Source: Luscinia megarhynchos
Lineage: Eukaryota; Chordata; Aves; Passeriformes; Turdidae
Direction of reading: 5' to 3'
Length of the DNA stretch: 64,000 nucleotides
NCBI GenBank assembly: GCA_034336665.1
Contig: CM067568.1
Location: 39,536,770-39,600,769 of the forward strand
Both the position numbers and the translations under genes were made by a program. Positions within the stretch are counted from its first letter, which is position 1; each line of letters begins with the position of its first letter. Positions 14,401 to 25,907 of the stretch are shown here, piece by piece. Below the pieces are notes generated by a model. It was not told the origin of the DNA. It searched no databases and saw only the letters and a program-made list of their open reading frames with translations.

Positions 14401-17029
14401 TAAGCTGCCCTTCCCCCGCCCCCCCTCCTTCTGACTGCGTGCTGATTACATGCAGCATTTCCAGGCACAAAAGCGAACTGCATTTTAGCTATGTGTACAT
14501 GACTGTACAATCTCCCGACCAGAGCAGCATGTGCTTTTCTCGATGACAACGTTGAGACAGATCCCGAGTGTCGGGTGGCAAAAGCTGCAGCCAGTTTCCC
14601 ATAAGTCTATTTCTGGTGCAATGCAAGTGCATGAGCATGGGGCTGGATGTATATTTAACTCCACATGCTTTAATCCAAAGAGGTCAGGAAATAGGAGCAT
14701 GAATGCTCTTGTTGTGGCAGATGGGAATGTGTTGGATTGCCCACATTGTCAGGCAAGGGGCCCTGGGCCTGGAGGTAGTGCTGACATCATTGTCTCTCTC
14801 TGGGTTTTGCCTGGAGCTCCAGACACAGAGAGCTGCGCAGACAGTAACCCTTTCCTGCCTGAGCGCCCAGCTAGCACGCTCTGCCACAATCTTCTCTTTG
14901 TCACTGTATCTGCAGTTGCAGCCAAGGCAGCCTTCAAAGAAAATTGCTTTGGGCCTGCTACAGCTCTGATATTTCCCTTCCAAAAGAAATAAATTGTATC
15001 AACTCCTGGGGGAGAAGGTTAAACTTAATGGGAATGTGTCACTTCGGCTGCAGAAAAACACAAGCCCCAAAAGAAAGCCTTGGCATTTATCATCATTCAA
15101 GTACACAGATAGAAGTGCACAAGGACACAAACCTTCTGCTATAAACACCCGAACCTAAGTAAATTTAGGAACTACATAAAACCTTGACATTTAAATACCC
15201 TTGACTTAAGGCAATCGTATAAAACCAGGAAAAGGAACAAGCTCCAGCTTCTTCAGTGCTTCCAGTGGTTTTCAGACCTTCAGGAAATGGCTGAGGCTCA
15301 ACTAGTCCAGCTATCACTTTGCTCTGCCCTGCAGACACTCCTGTTTCTGATCCCGTACTCCCATTTTCCCACCCACACAATCTATCCCTGACACCTCAGC
15401 AGGTACCCCACAATGTCAACAGCTCCCAGGGGACTCAGCACAACAGGGGATCAAGTGTTAGGTCTGCAGAGAGGCTCTGGCAATGCCAAGGGAGTATGCA
15501 AATAAATCCTATAAATCAAAAAAGTCAGCTTACACATAAATATCACTGTGCTTCCATGCATTGCTCCATAGTTTTTAGCTCTCTTACAGTTTAATCTCCA
15601 TCATCCAGACTGATGTAACAGCAATTTGGAGAATGTGAAACAGCAACACCCAATCAGTAGCTCTTGGGAATCTTTAAAAGTACCTTTCCTTGTATAACAT
15701 TTTCTTCACCATTCTTCTCCATGGTGGCATGGAAACAAGCCATGAAAAAAAGAATTTTGCAGGAAAACAACTTCATTCTGTGTTCACGCTTTTCCATAGA
15801 CAGCAATCCCCTTATGATTTGGGGTCATTTTCTCTTGCCTGTTCCTTTTTGTTCTAGCAACGTTTAAAAAAAAAACCTTAAAAAAAATCTTCTCTAACTG
15901 CTCAAATAACAGAGAAGGACTTACTCCCCTTGCCCCAGTAATGCCAGAGAATCTCACAAAGCACATCGACCTCCCTTCGCTTCCTCCCTGCTCTGCCCAA
16001 GGATTACACCAGGCTCAATACAGGCTTGTCCATGCATGGGCTGTGATTCCTAACCACTGCATGATCTTTTATGAATGTAATTTCAGCCTTATCCACATTT
16101 CCTGACTTCTCTGTATTCCCATCAGACTTTTGATGTAAAAATAACCAACACTGTTAACACTTCAGAGCAGGAATTTTGCATTTTTACCCATATGTAGATG
16201 ACCCTGCAGCAATACTGTGTCATAAAACAAAAAACAATTTGGTGGTGTGTATCTGTGCATGCATTGAAACTGCAGAGGGGAGTATGAGAAAGAAGACAGC
16301 AGTGGTTTGGAACAAAACATATTTAGGCTCTTGTATCAGCATTTATGAAACTGAAAAATGAGACATCTTCAGTCTCAACTGCAGCTTCTCTGCAGTATAA
16401 ATTAACCCTTGCCTGAACACAGGGCTAAGAATATACTTTTCACACACACATAATCCTCAGCTTCATGTGGGAAAAAAGGCAAAGGCAAAGCATATGCTGC
16501 TACCTGCTCTCTGGGCAACATTGCTGCCGTGGCTGTGGCAAAAAAATACTGTTTAGACATAGTACCTTACTTCAGCTCCTGTTCTGCTGGGATCCACATT
16601 AGCCGGTCAGAATTAGAGGAGGAAAAAAGTGGGGGCCACTTTCTGCACCTGTTCTCCTAAACTGCAGATAACTATTGATTATTCACATTCAGTGCCTCAG
16701 GCAATGGAGTAGAAGACCATGAGGAGATATTTAAAGTGCCTGGACTGCAAAGAAGTGTGAGGCAGAAAGGAAGTGTTAAACTTGCACTCAGCGTCTGACT
16801 TGGTCAGTCTCCATTAGATGGCAATGGCGAAACCTTGTAAACCTTAGGGATCCTCTGATAGCTACCAAAAAACCCCAAAAAGTTCTGTGGCGAGTATGAG
16901 TTCAAAGCCTTCCTTTCTAAAGTTCTCAAGTAATTTGACGAGTACCACTCCACAAACCTTGGATTTGGACTGCAGACCGGGCCAGCCTTATTCAGTTGCC
17001 TTTCAGTTCCTTCATCTGGTGCCAGTTTA
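14401..17029. other. Non-coding stretch, no feature supported
   Basis: Base composition is slightly more balanced than in the left flank between about 14.4 and 15.0 kb. A 153-codon frame (14531-14992) there is overlapped by antisense and alternative frames of similar length and matches no family I recognise. Nothing else is visible. Confidence 0.5.
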
Positions 17030-17900
17030 ACCCGTCCCGCGGGCTCCCGGCCGAGGCTGAGCCACACAGCCGCGGTGAGTCAGCAGTCCCGAAAACACCC
17101 TGCCAGTGGTGCCTGGCTCTGCACCACGGGCAGAAACCCGCCATTCCCGCGGGCTGCGTGTGCACATGCCTGGGGCCGCGCCCTGCGGGGAATTCGCCTC
17201 AGTGTACATGCTGCGGGTTTATTGTGTGTGGACCTACGCGCATGAGAGAGGAGTTTCGGCGGGATCACCAGAGGGATTTATTTTTTTTCCTGCCAGGAAA
17301 GGGTTAACCGGAGTGCCCTTGCTGAGCTCCGTGTCTCCTTGCATTCCAGGGTAAATGGTGTTTTGCAGAGCCCGGTTACCTATGGCAACAGCGGAGAGGA
17401 ATACTGCAGGCGATCTTCTGAATCACAGGATTTACAGCCCGTATGTTTATTCTGCAGTGAAACACTTCCAGCCCTGCTTCTGATGTGAGCTGGGAACCGC
17501 GAGAGGGCTTTACAGAGCCATTTAAAAGGCAATGTGAGCTGGAAGCGAGGCATTTTTAATCAAAGGCCAGGTTCAAAAAAGAAAAACACAGCAGAATCAG
17601 AGGAGTCTCCAGAATGAGCTCCGGTGTCACCAAGTACCTGCAGTCACACGCGCCACCATTAATAACCTCCTCACAGCTCCGTGGCTGCTCTCCGAATTTC
17701 TCGCCTGCCTCAGCTCTTGCACAGCCGCTGTGGGCAAGCGGGCAGCCCGCAGCGCCCCGCAGCCAGCACGGCCCCGCGGCCGGGGCGCTTCTCCGGGGCT
17801 CGGCCGCGCTGCCACGGGAGCAGCACCTGGGCTGGGCGCTGCCCCGGCGGCGGCATCTGCTTTCATTCTGCGCACGTACTACTGACTGACTGACCACTGC
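17030..17900. promoter_or_regulatory. GC-rich, CpG-bearing patch; candidate promoter or enhancer
   Basis: Two CpG-dense blocks (about 17030-17260 and 17670-17870) stand out from the AT-rich flanks. They contain an AP-1 site TGAGTCA (17076-17082) that overlaps a plus-strand splice-donor-like GTGAGT (17075-17080), and a perfect RFX X-box between the blocks. This could be the promoter of an unannotated long non-coding RNA or a distal enhancer. Open frames in it (up to 113 codons) occur on both strands because the region is GC-rich, and none resembles a known protein. Confidence 0.45.
17375..17389 (+). promoter_or_regulatory. RFX-family X-box GTTACC-TAT-GGCAAC
   Basis: The two half-sites match the palindromic RFX consensus (GTNRCC, 0-3 nt spacer, RGYAAC) without mismatch. 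X-boxes mark ciliary and neural promoters and enhancers. Weaker RFX-like sites occur at 50730-50743 and 52743-52756. Confidence 0.6.
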
Positions 17901-20900
17901 ATGGGCGGTTTTCCTTATGGCTCGATAAACATCTGAACAGGATTTCTTAAAATCATCACTACTGGACAGAGTGTTTTGAGCCTGTTAAGAATTAAGCTTA
18001 TTTACGACAACATTTGAAAAACAAGACTACAGATACATATTTTCACATATAATTTTGAAATGCCATTGGCTTCACTGAACTAACTGCATTTCACCTCATC
18101 CCTTCTGAGAAAATAAGCAGTTCCAGGCCTGGCTAAGCTGTGGTGGGAAGTCATCTGGGAATTCAGGAAGCTAACGGCACAAGCCAAGGACCTGTGGTTG
18201 AATGCTTGAGCAAAGATTCATTTCACCTAACTCTAACCCTCAGAAAGTCCGGAATCTGGTTTCAGCTGCTGCTGCAGTAAGCAGAGATAAATTCAGTTGC
18301 TCGAAGACAACTCATCACACCTAAAAGAAGTACCTGTGTGGATGAGTGTGTGCTTGCAGGTGCATCTTGCAGTACTGGAGACAGTAATGCAATCTTGGTA
18401 CAATCAGGGCAGGTCACTGTAAACACAGATAGACAGACACATCAGACTGAACCCATATGGAAATGTCCAATTTATACCCTTCTTTCTGGAAATTGAATGC
18501 TCCCATATGTTACCACTTTTTTCCTACGAAATTTGCCATATATGCTACATATTAATCAAGCTATCTCAAAGCTTGAGAGGAAAACATTATCCTAGCTGAA
18601 TGAAGAGATGGATGTTTTGCAGGAATCTGCTGCTCATTTTTGAAAGCGCAGAGACAGGTCATTCCAAACTGTACTTGCTGTAACCTAGGAGGAATTTGCC
18701 TTGCTGATAAATATTTAACAGTCACAAAGGACTTATCTGCTAGTCCTTGTATGGACACTCTTTCAGTGGATTCAAAGCAGTACACACCATTTCTCAGGGC
18801 TACAGTTCCAAGTACACTTTTTTTTTTCTGGAAGGGAAAGGAAAATCAAAAGTAAGATACAAAACAGTTGAATCACAGGGCTTCTGTGTGAGCCCTAAGA
18901 ATTCAGAAACAGGCATATGTGTTTAACTCAGATTTTTGTTCCATTTAGCTAAAAAGAAAACATTTACTTCATCTTACTATTTGTCTTTCCCTCAATTTAG
19001 AAGAGAAAACAGAATCTGAATTTATTGATCCATTGAAATTTATTTGGGAAATTGCTTTGCGGCTGGACTAAGATAAACAGTAATTCATAATATACGTAGC
19101 AAATGATCATGCAAATCACAGAAAAAGAGAGAGCAGAAGAGAGTGGGAGGAAGAATTCATCCCTTAGATGGAAAATGAATGGGTCTTTAAAACAGGAGAA
19201 CTGGCGGGGAATCTGCTGCCTATCTGTACATTGCTTTCTCAGTGTACCCATCTATTGTACACAAACATTAAATACAAAATTAAAAGTTGAGTTCAGTTTT
19301 CCAATTCATCATTCCCAGGTTCACCTTTTTTGTTTGTTTCTTTGTGGCTTGTATTCAAGCTTTCTTTACAGCAGGGAGATCTAAAGGGCTGCAGGCTTTG
19401 TATTGTGCAATGAAATCCCTCAAACTTCAGATGATTTTGGTCAGATGGAGGGAGGGGTCTTTCTTTTTCCCTACAAATCAGTCCTGGAATTTGCCTTGCA
19501 TCTGGCTGAGGTTGTAAGGTTTTAGAAAAAGAACTGGCAATTCTGCTAGCAGGAGGAATTTTGCGTGGTTAAAGAATGGAGTTAAAGCAATCTTTCCTGC
19601 AAAAGCATGTGTGCACGCTTGTGTTAGTTTCTCATTCTCCACCATTTTATGAAAACAGGGATTGGGGGAAAAGCACATAGACTCATAACATTTTTCCATT
19701 AGCAGAGCAAGCGGGGGAAGGTAATGGTTTGGGGGGAGGGGGTGGTAATCAGAGATCTGCTTAGTCTTCATAGAAAGAAAAACGCCTAGGCGCCTGCTTT
19801 GCCATAAATTGCATCTGGTGGTTGGAGCTACAGCAAGTTATTAAAGTGACTGCATTAAAGTCATAATTCAGCAGGTCAGCAGCACTGTCTGCAACCCCTC
19901 CTCCATCACTGCTCCCAGCCCCATTTTCTGAAGGGACCAAACACCGTTGCCTGAACCAGCTCGTGCTGCTGCACTTGGTGGCTTTTTCCCTGGGAGGGGA
20001 AGGAGAGGGGATAAAAAGAAGGCTAGCTCATACTACTGATTTATTTTGCTTTGCAGAGTCAAGTGGAGATGGTGCTGCACACCCAGGCCTCAGTAACAGA
20101 AAAAATCTCACTTCCCAAATGTAGCTTTCCTCCCACAGCAGCAGGGTGACTCCCTGGCTCCAGGCCTGCTCATTCTCCGTAAATTGTTCTCTCAGCTTCC
20201 TTGCTGGGCTGGGAGAGGTGGAGGAGGGGAGGAAATCAAGATGTCAGCATACCTCAGGGTCGGGTTGAAGGCAGAGGAATATATGTTTCTTGTGCCCGAT
20301 CAGATGGAGGGATGGGAACAAAAACAACTTCCCACAAACCTCAAGATGGATGCCGGAGCAGGGGCTGTAAACAGCCGGCTTAGAGGAAGGCACTCACTGT
20401 CGAGGTCAGATGCTGGCTCGGAGGAGGCAACATTTGTCTCACATTTTGTCTTATTATAGTTGAGCTGCTCCCCGCCTCACTGCTACGATGAAAGCTGCCT
20501 GCAGATAATAGCTTCCATTTTGTTTTCTTCAATGAAAAATCAGGCACATACTTCATTAGAACAAAAAGGTTCAGGCGTCCCCAGCAGCTTTTCTGATAAC
20601 AAGCTTCTGCACATGTGACTAAAAAGAGACTTGTAGGGGAAAACCCCAATGAACCCCAAACTAAAGGGAAAGCAGATTTTCATCTAAGCCTCTCAGTCTA
20701 AACCGCATGATTTATTAGAAAACAAGATTTTTTTTAAAGTGAATCACCTTGCAAAGATCCTATTAAACATCCTCAAATGCAAAAGGTCATCACAACTAGG
20801 GTTGGGTCACTTTTTGTAGGTGTGACCCATTTCTCCTGTTTCCAAGGGAACAGAAGTGCCCTGGAGTCACCCTTACACCCTCAGAAAGTGCTCTGGGGCT

Positions 20901-22069
20901 CTGTTTTTATTGGCCTGACTGTAGGGAGCACAGCAGGCCACAGGGTGCTTCCTTTCTTCGGATGCTAAATATTTTCTTAATGAATCTAAGGAAGAACACT
21001 GAAGCTGAAACTGCTGAGATGACAAATAGGTGTATGAGGTCATCCAGCAGTGCCAACTCGAGAAAAATGCCAGGTTTTCAGTACATGTTCATGGAACATG
21101 GAAAACAGCAAGCAAGAGGAAAAAAGCATGCACACTGCTATTCTCTTAGCAGCAAAGATTCTTTTCTTAAAACCAACATGCAAATGTGTATTTTTCTGCA
21201 GATTACATGTGTTAGAGACACTCTCATTTTTCCTTCTGTTTTTCACTAGCAGTATAAATATAAAACCTCACAGTGACTCCAGCAGAACACTGGGGGGTGG
21301 GTTGCTTCTGATACACAGGCTCCACAACATTGTCCCACAGCTCCCTTGATGCACAGCCACACTTACACCCAGGACTATGGAGGACAAGTAGAACATGCCA
21401 CTGCCTTCTGGGTCAGGGTTTTTTGTTCCCATTGAGATTTTATTATGGGCTTGAGATCCCCTGAGAATTAAATCCGCTGCTTGTCTACAGAATAGATAAT
21501 GGCAGGGCAACCTTCCCACATCACTGCCTCCTGCCAATGCAGCTCAGCCCTGACCTGGCTACCATTCATGACTGGACAGAGTAGAGCTCGTTCTCTGTAT
21601 CCCATTCATAGCCACTGATCTTTGCAAACAAGGAGCAATTTAGAATCCAATTTGATTTTTCTTTTCTTTCAGAAAAGAAACCAACCAGCAAAACAAGCAG
21701 GAAGTGAGCTGCAAGCCACAAAAATTATTTCAAATAAATTTCATTAATACAATGAGGATGACAACAATGTCAGAGTACTAGTGATCTAAGGAAATTAAAG
21801 AATTAATAATACAAAATTAAAATACAGAATCTCCCATACCCATACAGAGCAGCTTCAAGCCTTGTGTGTCTGGCATTCCGTGGAGCTGCTCTGAAAACAT
21901 CCATCACCTTAGTCTCAGTCTCTATCTTTTACTGAAGCAGTAGTCACGATGCCCTAAGCACATGAGAAAAGTCAGCATGTGGGAAAAGTAAGCATGATGG
22001 CAGAGCTTGTACGGCTGAAAGCTCATCTGTATTTTGCAAGACTAAAAAACTGAAAAAATATATTGCCTC
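17901..22069. other. Non-coding stretch, no gene seen
   Basis: AT-rich sequence with short homopolymer runs and a purine-rich patch near 19.73 kb (six and five G separated by A). I see no RNA gene, transposon or coding exon. Confidence 0.5.
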
Positions 22070-22307
22070 TGCCTACAATCCTCTCTCGAGCTCTCTCCTC
22101 GGCCGCGTTTGTGCTTCCGAGTACGCGGCAGCTCAGACAAGCACCAGGCACTACAGCCGCGATTGCCGTATTTGTTATTCCGGATGCCACAGCAATGAGA
22201 CAGACATTCCTATGTGAGGTCTACGATTTTCCCCCAAATGTGAGGATATTAGTCAAGCTCCCATCCCAACGTGAAAACAGTGCGCGTATTTCCAGTGTCA
22301 TTTCCAG

Positions 22308-22321
22308 CAACAAGAGGGCAG
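22308..22321 (+). promoter_or_regulatory. CTCF-like binding motif
   Basis: CAACAAGAGGGCAG matches 12 of 14 positions of the core CTCF consensus, including the AGAGGGCAG part that carries most information. Occupancy is unknown. Confidence 0.35.
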
Positions 22322-22403
22322 CAGGGAGCCTCCAGCAGAGCTCGGGATCCAGCAAGAGCAGACGGGTGTCAACTCCTTATTTCCAGTCTCCTTCGGGCAG
22401 CGA

Positions 22404-22438
22404 TCATAGATTCATAGAATCGTCTAGGTTGGAAAATG
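22404..22438 (-). mobile_element. CR1-type LINE 3'-tail fragment (antisense)
   Basis: The repeated ATTCATAGAATC followed by a TAGGTTGGAAAA segment is the reverse complement of the common avian CR1 3' terminus. Only about 35 bp is recognisable. It may alternatively be the shared tail of another CR1-mobilised element. Confidence 0.55.
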
Positions 22439-22560
22439 GAGGAAAGCTCACTTCTTGCGGAATATAATACAGCGAAACCCCAAGCGAATACACGGGGTCT
22501 TACCGCGTTCCTCAAGCAGATGGACTTAGGAGCATCCTGTCAGGCTCTTCGGGATATCTC

Positions 22561-25500
22561 ATACTTGTCTCTTGTTTCTAAAAAAATCTGATGGTACAAA
22601 TAAATCTTTTTTCTTCAAGTATTTATGCTATTTCACTGGACTAGCAAGGGACAAGTTGGGCTCCTCAGAATTTAGATTTTCAAGAAGTCAGTTGCTGATC
22701 TTTCATATATATAATTTAACTTGGTAAATGTACTGGATCTCACAATTAAAGTGGGTTTTGAGGTAGAAACCACCATTTCAAACCTGCAAGTGCACCCTCA
22801 CCGGTGAGACAGAAGAACCATGAATGTAATTTCTTTTCCTACAGGATTCACCACGGGGTGTATCCCTATCAAATTCTCACCCCTCTGCTGGCTGTCCACC
22901 TCCCTCACAGCCAGGTGTACAGAAATCCACTCATGGCCATATCTCCTCATCCTCCCCTGAAATGCCCTATAGAGAAACTACCTGTGAAAAGTCCCGAAGA
23001 TTTTGGAAGCATTTAGGGTGCACAAAATTTTCTGCAAAAAAATACTTGCAGAAAGGCATTATAGTCATGTTTGGGAAATTCACAAAATCAAAGGCAGAAT
23101 GTGATTATTCCTACTGTTCAGACAAAAATGTAAAGTAATATTTGAAGAAATCTGAGAGCAGCTTCACCAAGCAAACGACACTTTAGCCAAATCCAGAGCT
23201 GCTGTCATTCCCTGCGACAGGGCTTCTCAGTAAATCACAGCAGCTGTCCCTGCAGCGCCAGCAGCAGCCGGGAACACAAGGAACCATTTCTTCTCTTTCC
23301 AGTGCAGAAGCAACACAGGAAAGTCACAGAGCAGCACTGAGTCAGGGCTCTGCGGCACAGTAAATTTCTGAGGCTGCCTGGTATTCTAGGCACATCCTTA
23401 CGGCAATAAACTCCTCAGCATCATATCCCAGCCAGGAGAGAATCTGGAGCAGCTAAAAATATAGCTTCTGCATCTCAGATGCTTGCACACAGCAAACTAC
23501 TGCCTGTGACCTCCACACCCTCCTCTCCCAGCACACACACACACACGCCCAAGGCAGGTGGGGATTGGCCCCAGTTCACAAGGCAAGGACAAGAGACAGC
23601 ACTCACTCTACATTGTGACTGGCACCACACACAAATTTAAGAATAAAACTTGTAGGAAGGAGAATTTCTTCTTTGTTGGTACATGAGAAAAGTCAGGAGG
23701 GGTCTGTATTGCCTTGGTCTTTGAGGCATTTTGCTTAGCACAGTGAAACACCCCAAAGATTCTGGCATTAGCAGGCACTATAAATCTCGAAGACACCACA
23801 TGTGTGACCGGATTATATATAGCTCTGCTTTCACATCACCAACTCCAAAACACCACACAAAGAAGAAGATAATGAAATATCCACCTCTCCAGCCGTCACT
23901 CTCTAATCTGAAACGGCATTTCCAGGAGCCATTTTCACTCAACCACAGAGTCTAGGAACAAACATGTTCTCACCCTCCCACTCACTGTCAGACAGCCCCA
24001 CAACTGGTACGCACGTACACAATCACACACATATTCATTCTCTACATTTCTTACTAAGAGATACAAAAAGTCTCATGTATTTGCAGTTTATCACATGCAA
24101 ACATACGCATCTCTTCCCTTTCAGTCATGCAAATACACAATCGAAAATGCATTCTGGGTTAAATTCTATTTTCACTTATGCTATGCAAATATAAAAGCTG
24201 AATACTTCCATTAAGATAACAGATTTACAACTGTGTAACTGAGATCAGAATATGGTGCTGACTCTCTCATACATAAATTTCCATAGTTGCTCCTGAATTT
24301 GTCTTTTTCCTCAGCCGCCTCTCTGAGCATTAATCATTCAACATTTAAATCAGCCATCCACTTGCTTCTTTTTGCTTTGTCAATGAAAATTGTTCAGCAT
24401 TAATTATAAAACTCATTCTCTGCTGAGGTTTTCTTGGCTTTTTTTCATTAGTGGGTGGAAGTGTCAATTTACAGTCATCTCGTTCTGTCTTCAAAAATAC
24501 CCTGTGTACCAGCTATACTGCAGAACACATTCTCTGTGTGAGAGCGCCTGTAAATGTGTGTCTGAGCTAGTGAATGTGTGAGCTTGTAAATGTATATGCA
24601 GGACTGGGAATGCATGTGCATACATGTGTATATGTAGAAAAGATATGGAGATGGTGTTAGAATTAGCAAGGCTAAATGTTTCTCAGGCTTTATTTTCCAG
24701 TTTGAATTTTAACCATTTTCTGAATTTAAAGATTTTAATCCTAGTGATACAGATGATTTCAGGTTACAAAGCAGAGTTTATGGCAACTGTAAATGCATTT
24801 GAAAAAAAATATCTTTGGCGACAACAACACAATACGGATCTAATTTTTGTAGCAGTAAAACCTCTCCAGATTTGCTTTCATATTTTATAACCAAAAGGAT
24901 TGGACCTTCTTGGTCCGGCATCCTGTGCAACTTTGCAGTACAAAACCAATGTAAGTGCCACAATGCACATGGTAAGATAATAAACCAATGTGCTATAGCC
25001 AACAGCACATCACAAGGTAATAAACACAAGGGCTAGAGAATTTGGTTTAAATGGGAAACATTTTAGTGTATGGACTAAATACAGTAAAGACAGAGGCTGA
25101 ATAAACTTGTCTTTACAGGTATGATATTCACAATTGTGAATGTCTTACTCTGTTACTACAAAGCAGAAAATACTCCAGCGTGTAAATGTTTTCCAATCTT
25201 TTCATTATACTGGGACGCTGCAACCTATATTTAACCTAAGGGGAGGGATGTTCTCAAAAAACAATTCACTCCTTGGCAATCATTTCTGCTACCAGTTACA
25301 TAAAATGTTAGACCACTTTAGCTGCCAGGAAGGGATTACAAAAAAGAGGGCGAAAAGGCAACCAGGAAAAAGCTGTATCTCTTCATAAAAATGTATTATG
25401 AGGCAACATAAGATCTGAGTCAAGAAACTACAGTAAACTCCCAGACAACAACAAAAAGATGAACAGTGCAAGAGCAAATGCTCTTCCACTTTTTGGATTC

Positions 25501-25608
25501 TGGTATGAGTTTGTCCTGTCCTAGAGCATTTACAGTGTCATGCCCTTCATGGGGGCCTTGTTTTGTGGGAAAAGATGATTCAGGCAACCAGGTATGTGAT
25601 GTGCAGAT
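22561..25608. other. Non-coding stretch with minor CA-rich tracts
   Basis: No gene is seen. There is a short (CA)n run near 23532-23546, CA-rich sequence around 24.0 kb, and T/G-rich sequence around 24.53-24.63 kb. Several ATGCAAAT octamer sites occur (for example near 24.12-24.19 kb), without other structure. Confidence 0.5.
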
Positions 25609-25907
25609 TTCCCTTCCCCTTCCCTTCCCTTCCCTTCCCTTCCCTTCCCTTCCCTTCCCTTCCCTTCCCTTCCCTTCCCTTCCCTTCCCTTCCCTTCCCT
25701 TCCCTTCCCTTCCCTTCCCCTTCCCCTTCCCTTCCCTTCCCTTCCCTTCCCTTCCCTTCCCTTCCCTTCCCTTCCCTTCCCTTCCCTTCCCTTCCCTTCC
25801 CTTCCCTTCCCTTCCCTTCCCTTCCCTTCCCTTCCCTTCCCTTCCCTTCCCTTCCCTTCCCTTCCCTTCCCTTCCCTTCCCTTCCCTTCCCTTCCCTTCC
25901 CTTCCCT
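25609..25907. repeat. (CCCTT)n / (AAGGG)n pentanucleotide microsatellite, about 60 units
   Basis: Nearly 300 bp of CCCTT repeats on the plus strand are perfect except for two extra C bases near 25719-25729, which create two hexamers. The motif has no stop codon on either strand, so it produces artificial 118-210 codon frames. The minus strand is a pure purine (AAGGG)n tract able to form triplex or G-quadruplex structures. The assembled length may be an underestimate, because such arrays collapse in assembly. Confidence 0.97.

Larger units (their letters stand above)
22070..22560. other. CpG-dense patch of unknown origin in AT-rich DNA
   Basis: About 490 bp carries roughly two dozen CpGs while its flanks are nearly CpG-free. 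It contains a CTCF-like motif and, near the right end, a fragment of a CR1-type 3' tail. An open frame of 134 codons (22063-22467) crosses it but ends inside the CR1-like sequence, so I do not call it a gene. It may be a recently inserted repeat that has not yet lost its CpGs, or a small regulatory island. Confidence 0.4.

Noticed and set aside
14531..14992. 153-codon plus-strand frame
   Set aside because: Overlapped by other open frames on both strands; no family resemblance, no promoter or splice context.
22063..22467. 134-codon plus-strand frame as a small gene
   Set aside because: It ends within CR1-like sequence, has no recognisable domain, and its openness is explained by local GC content.
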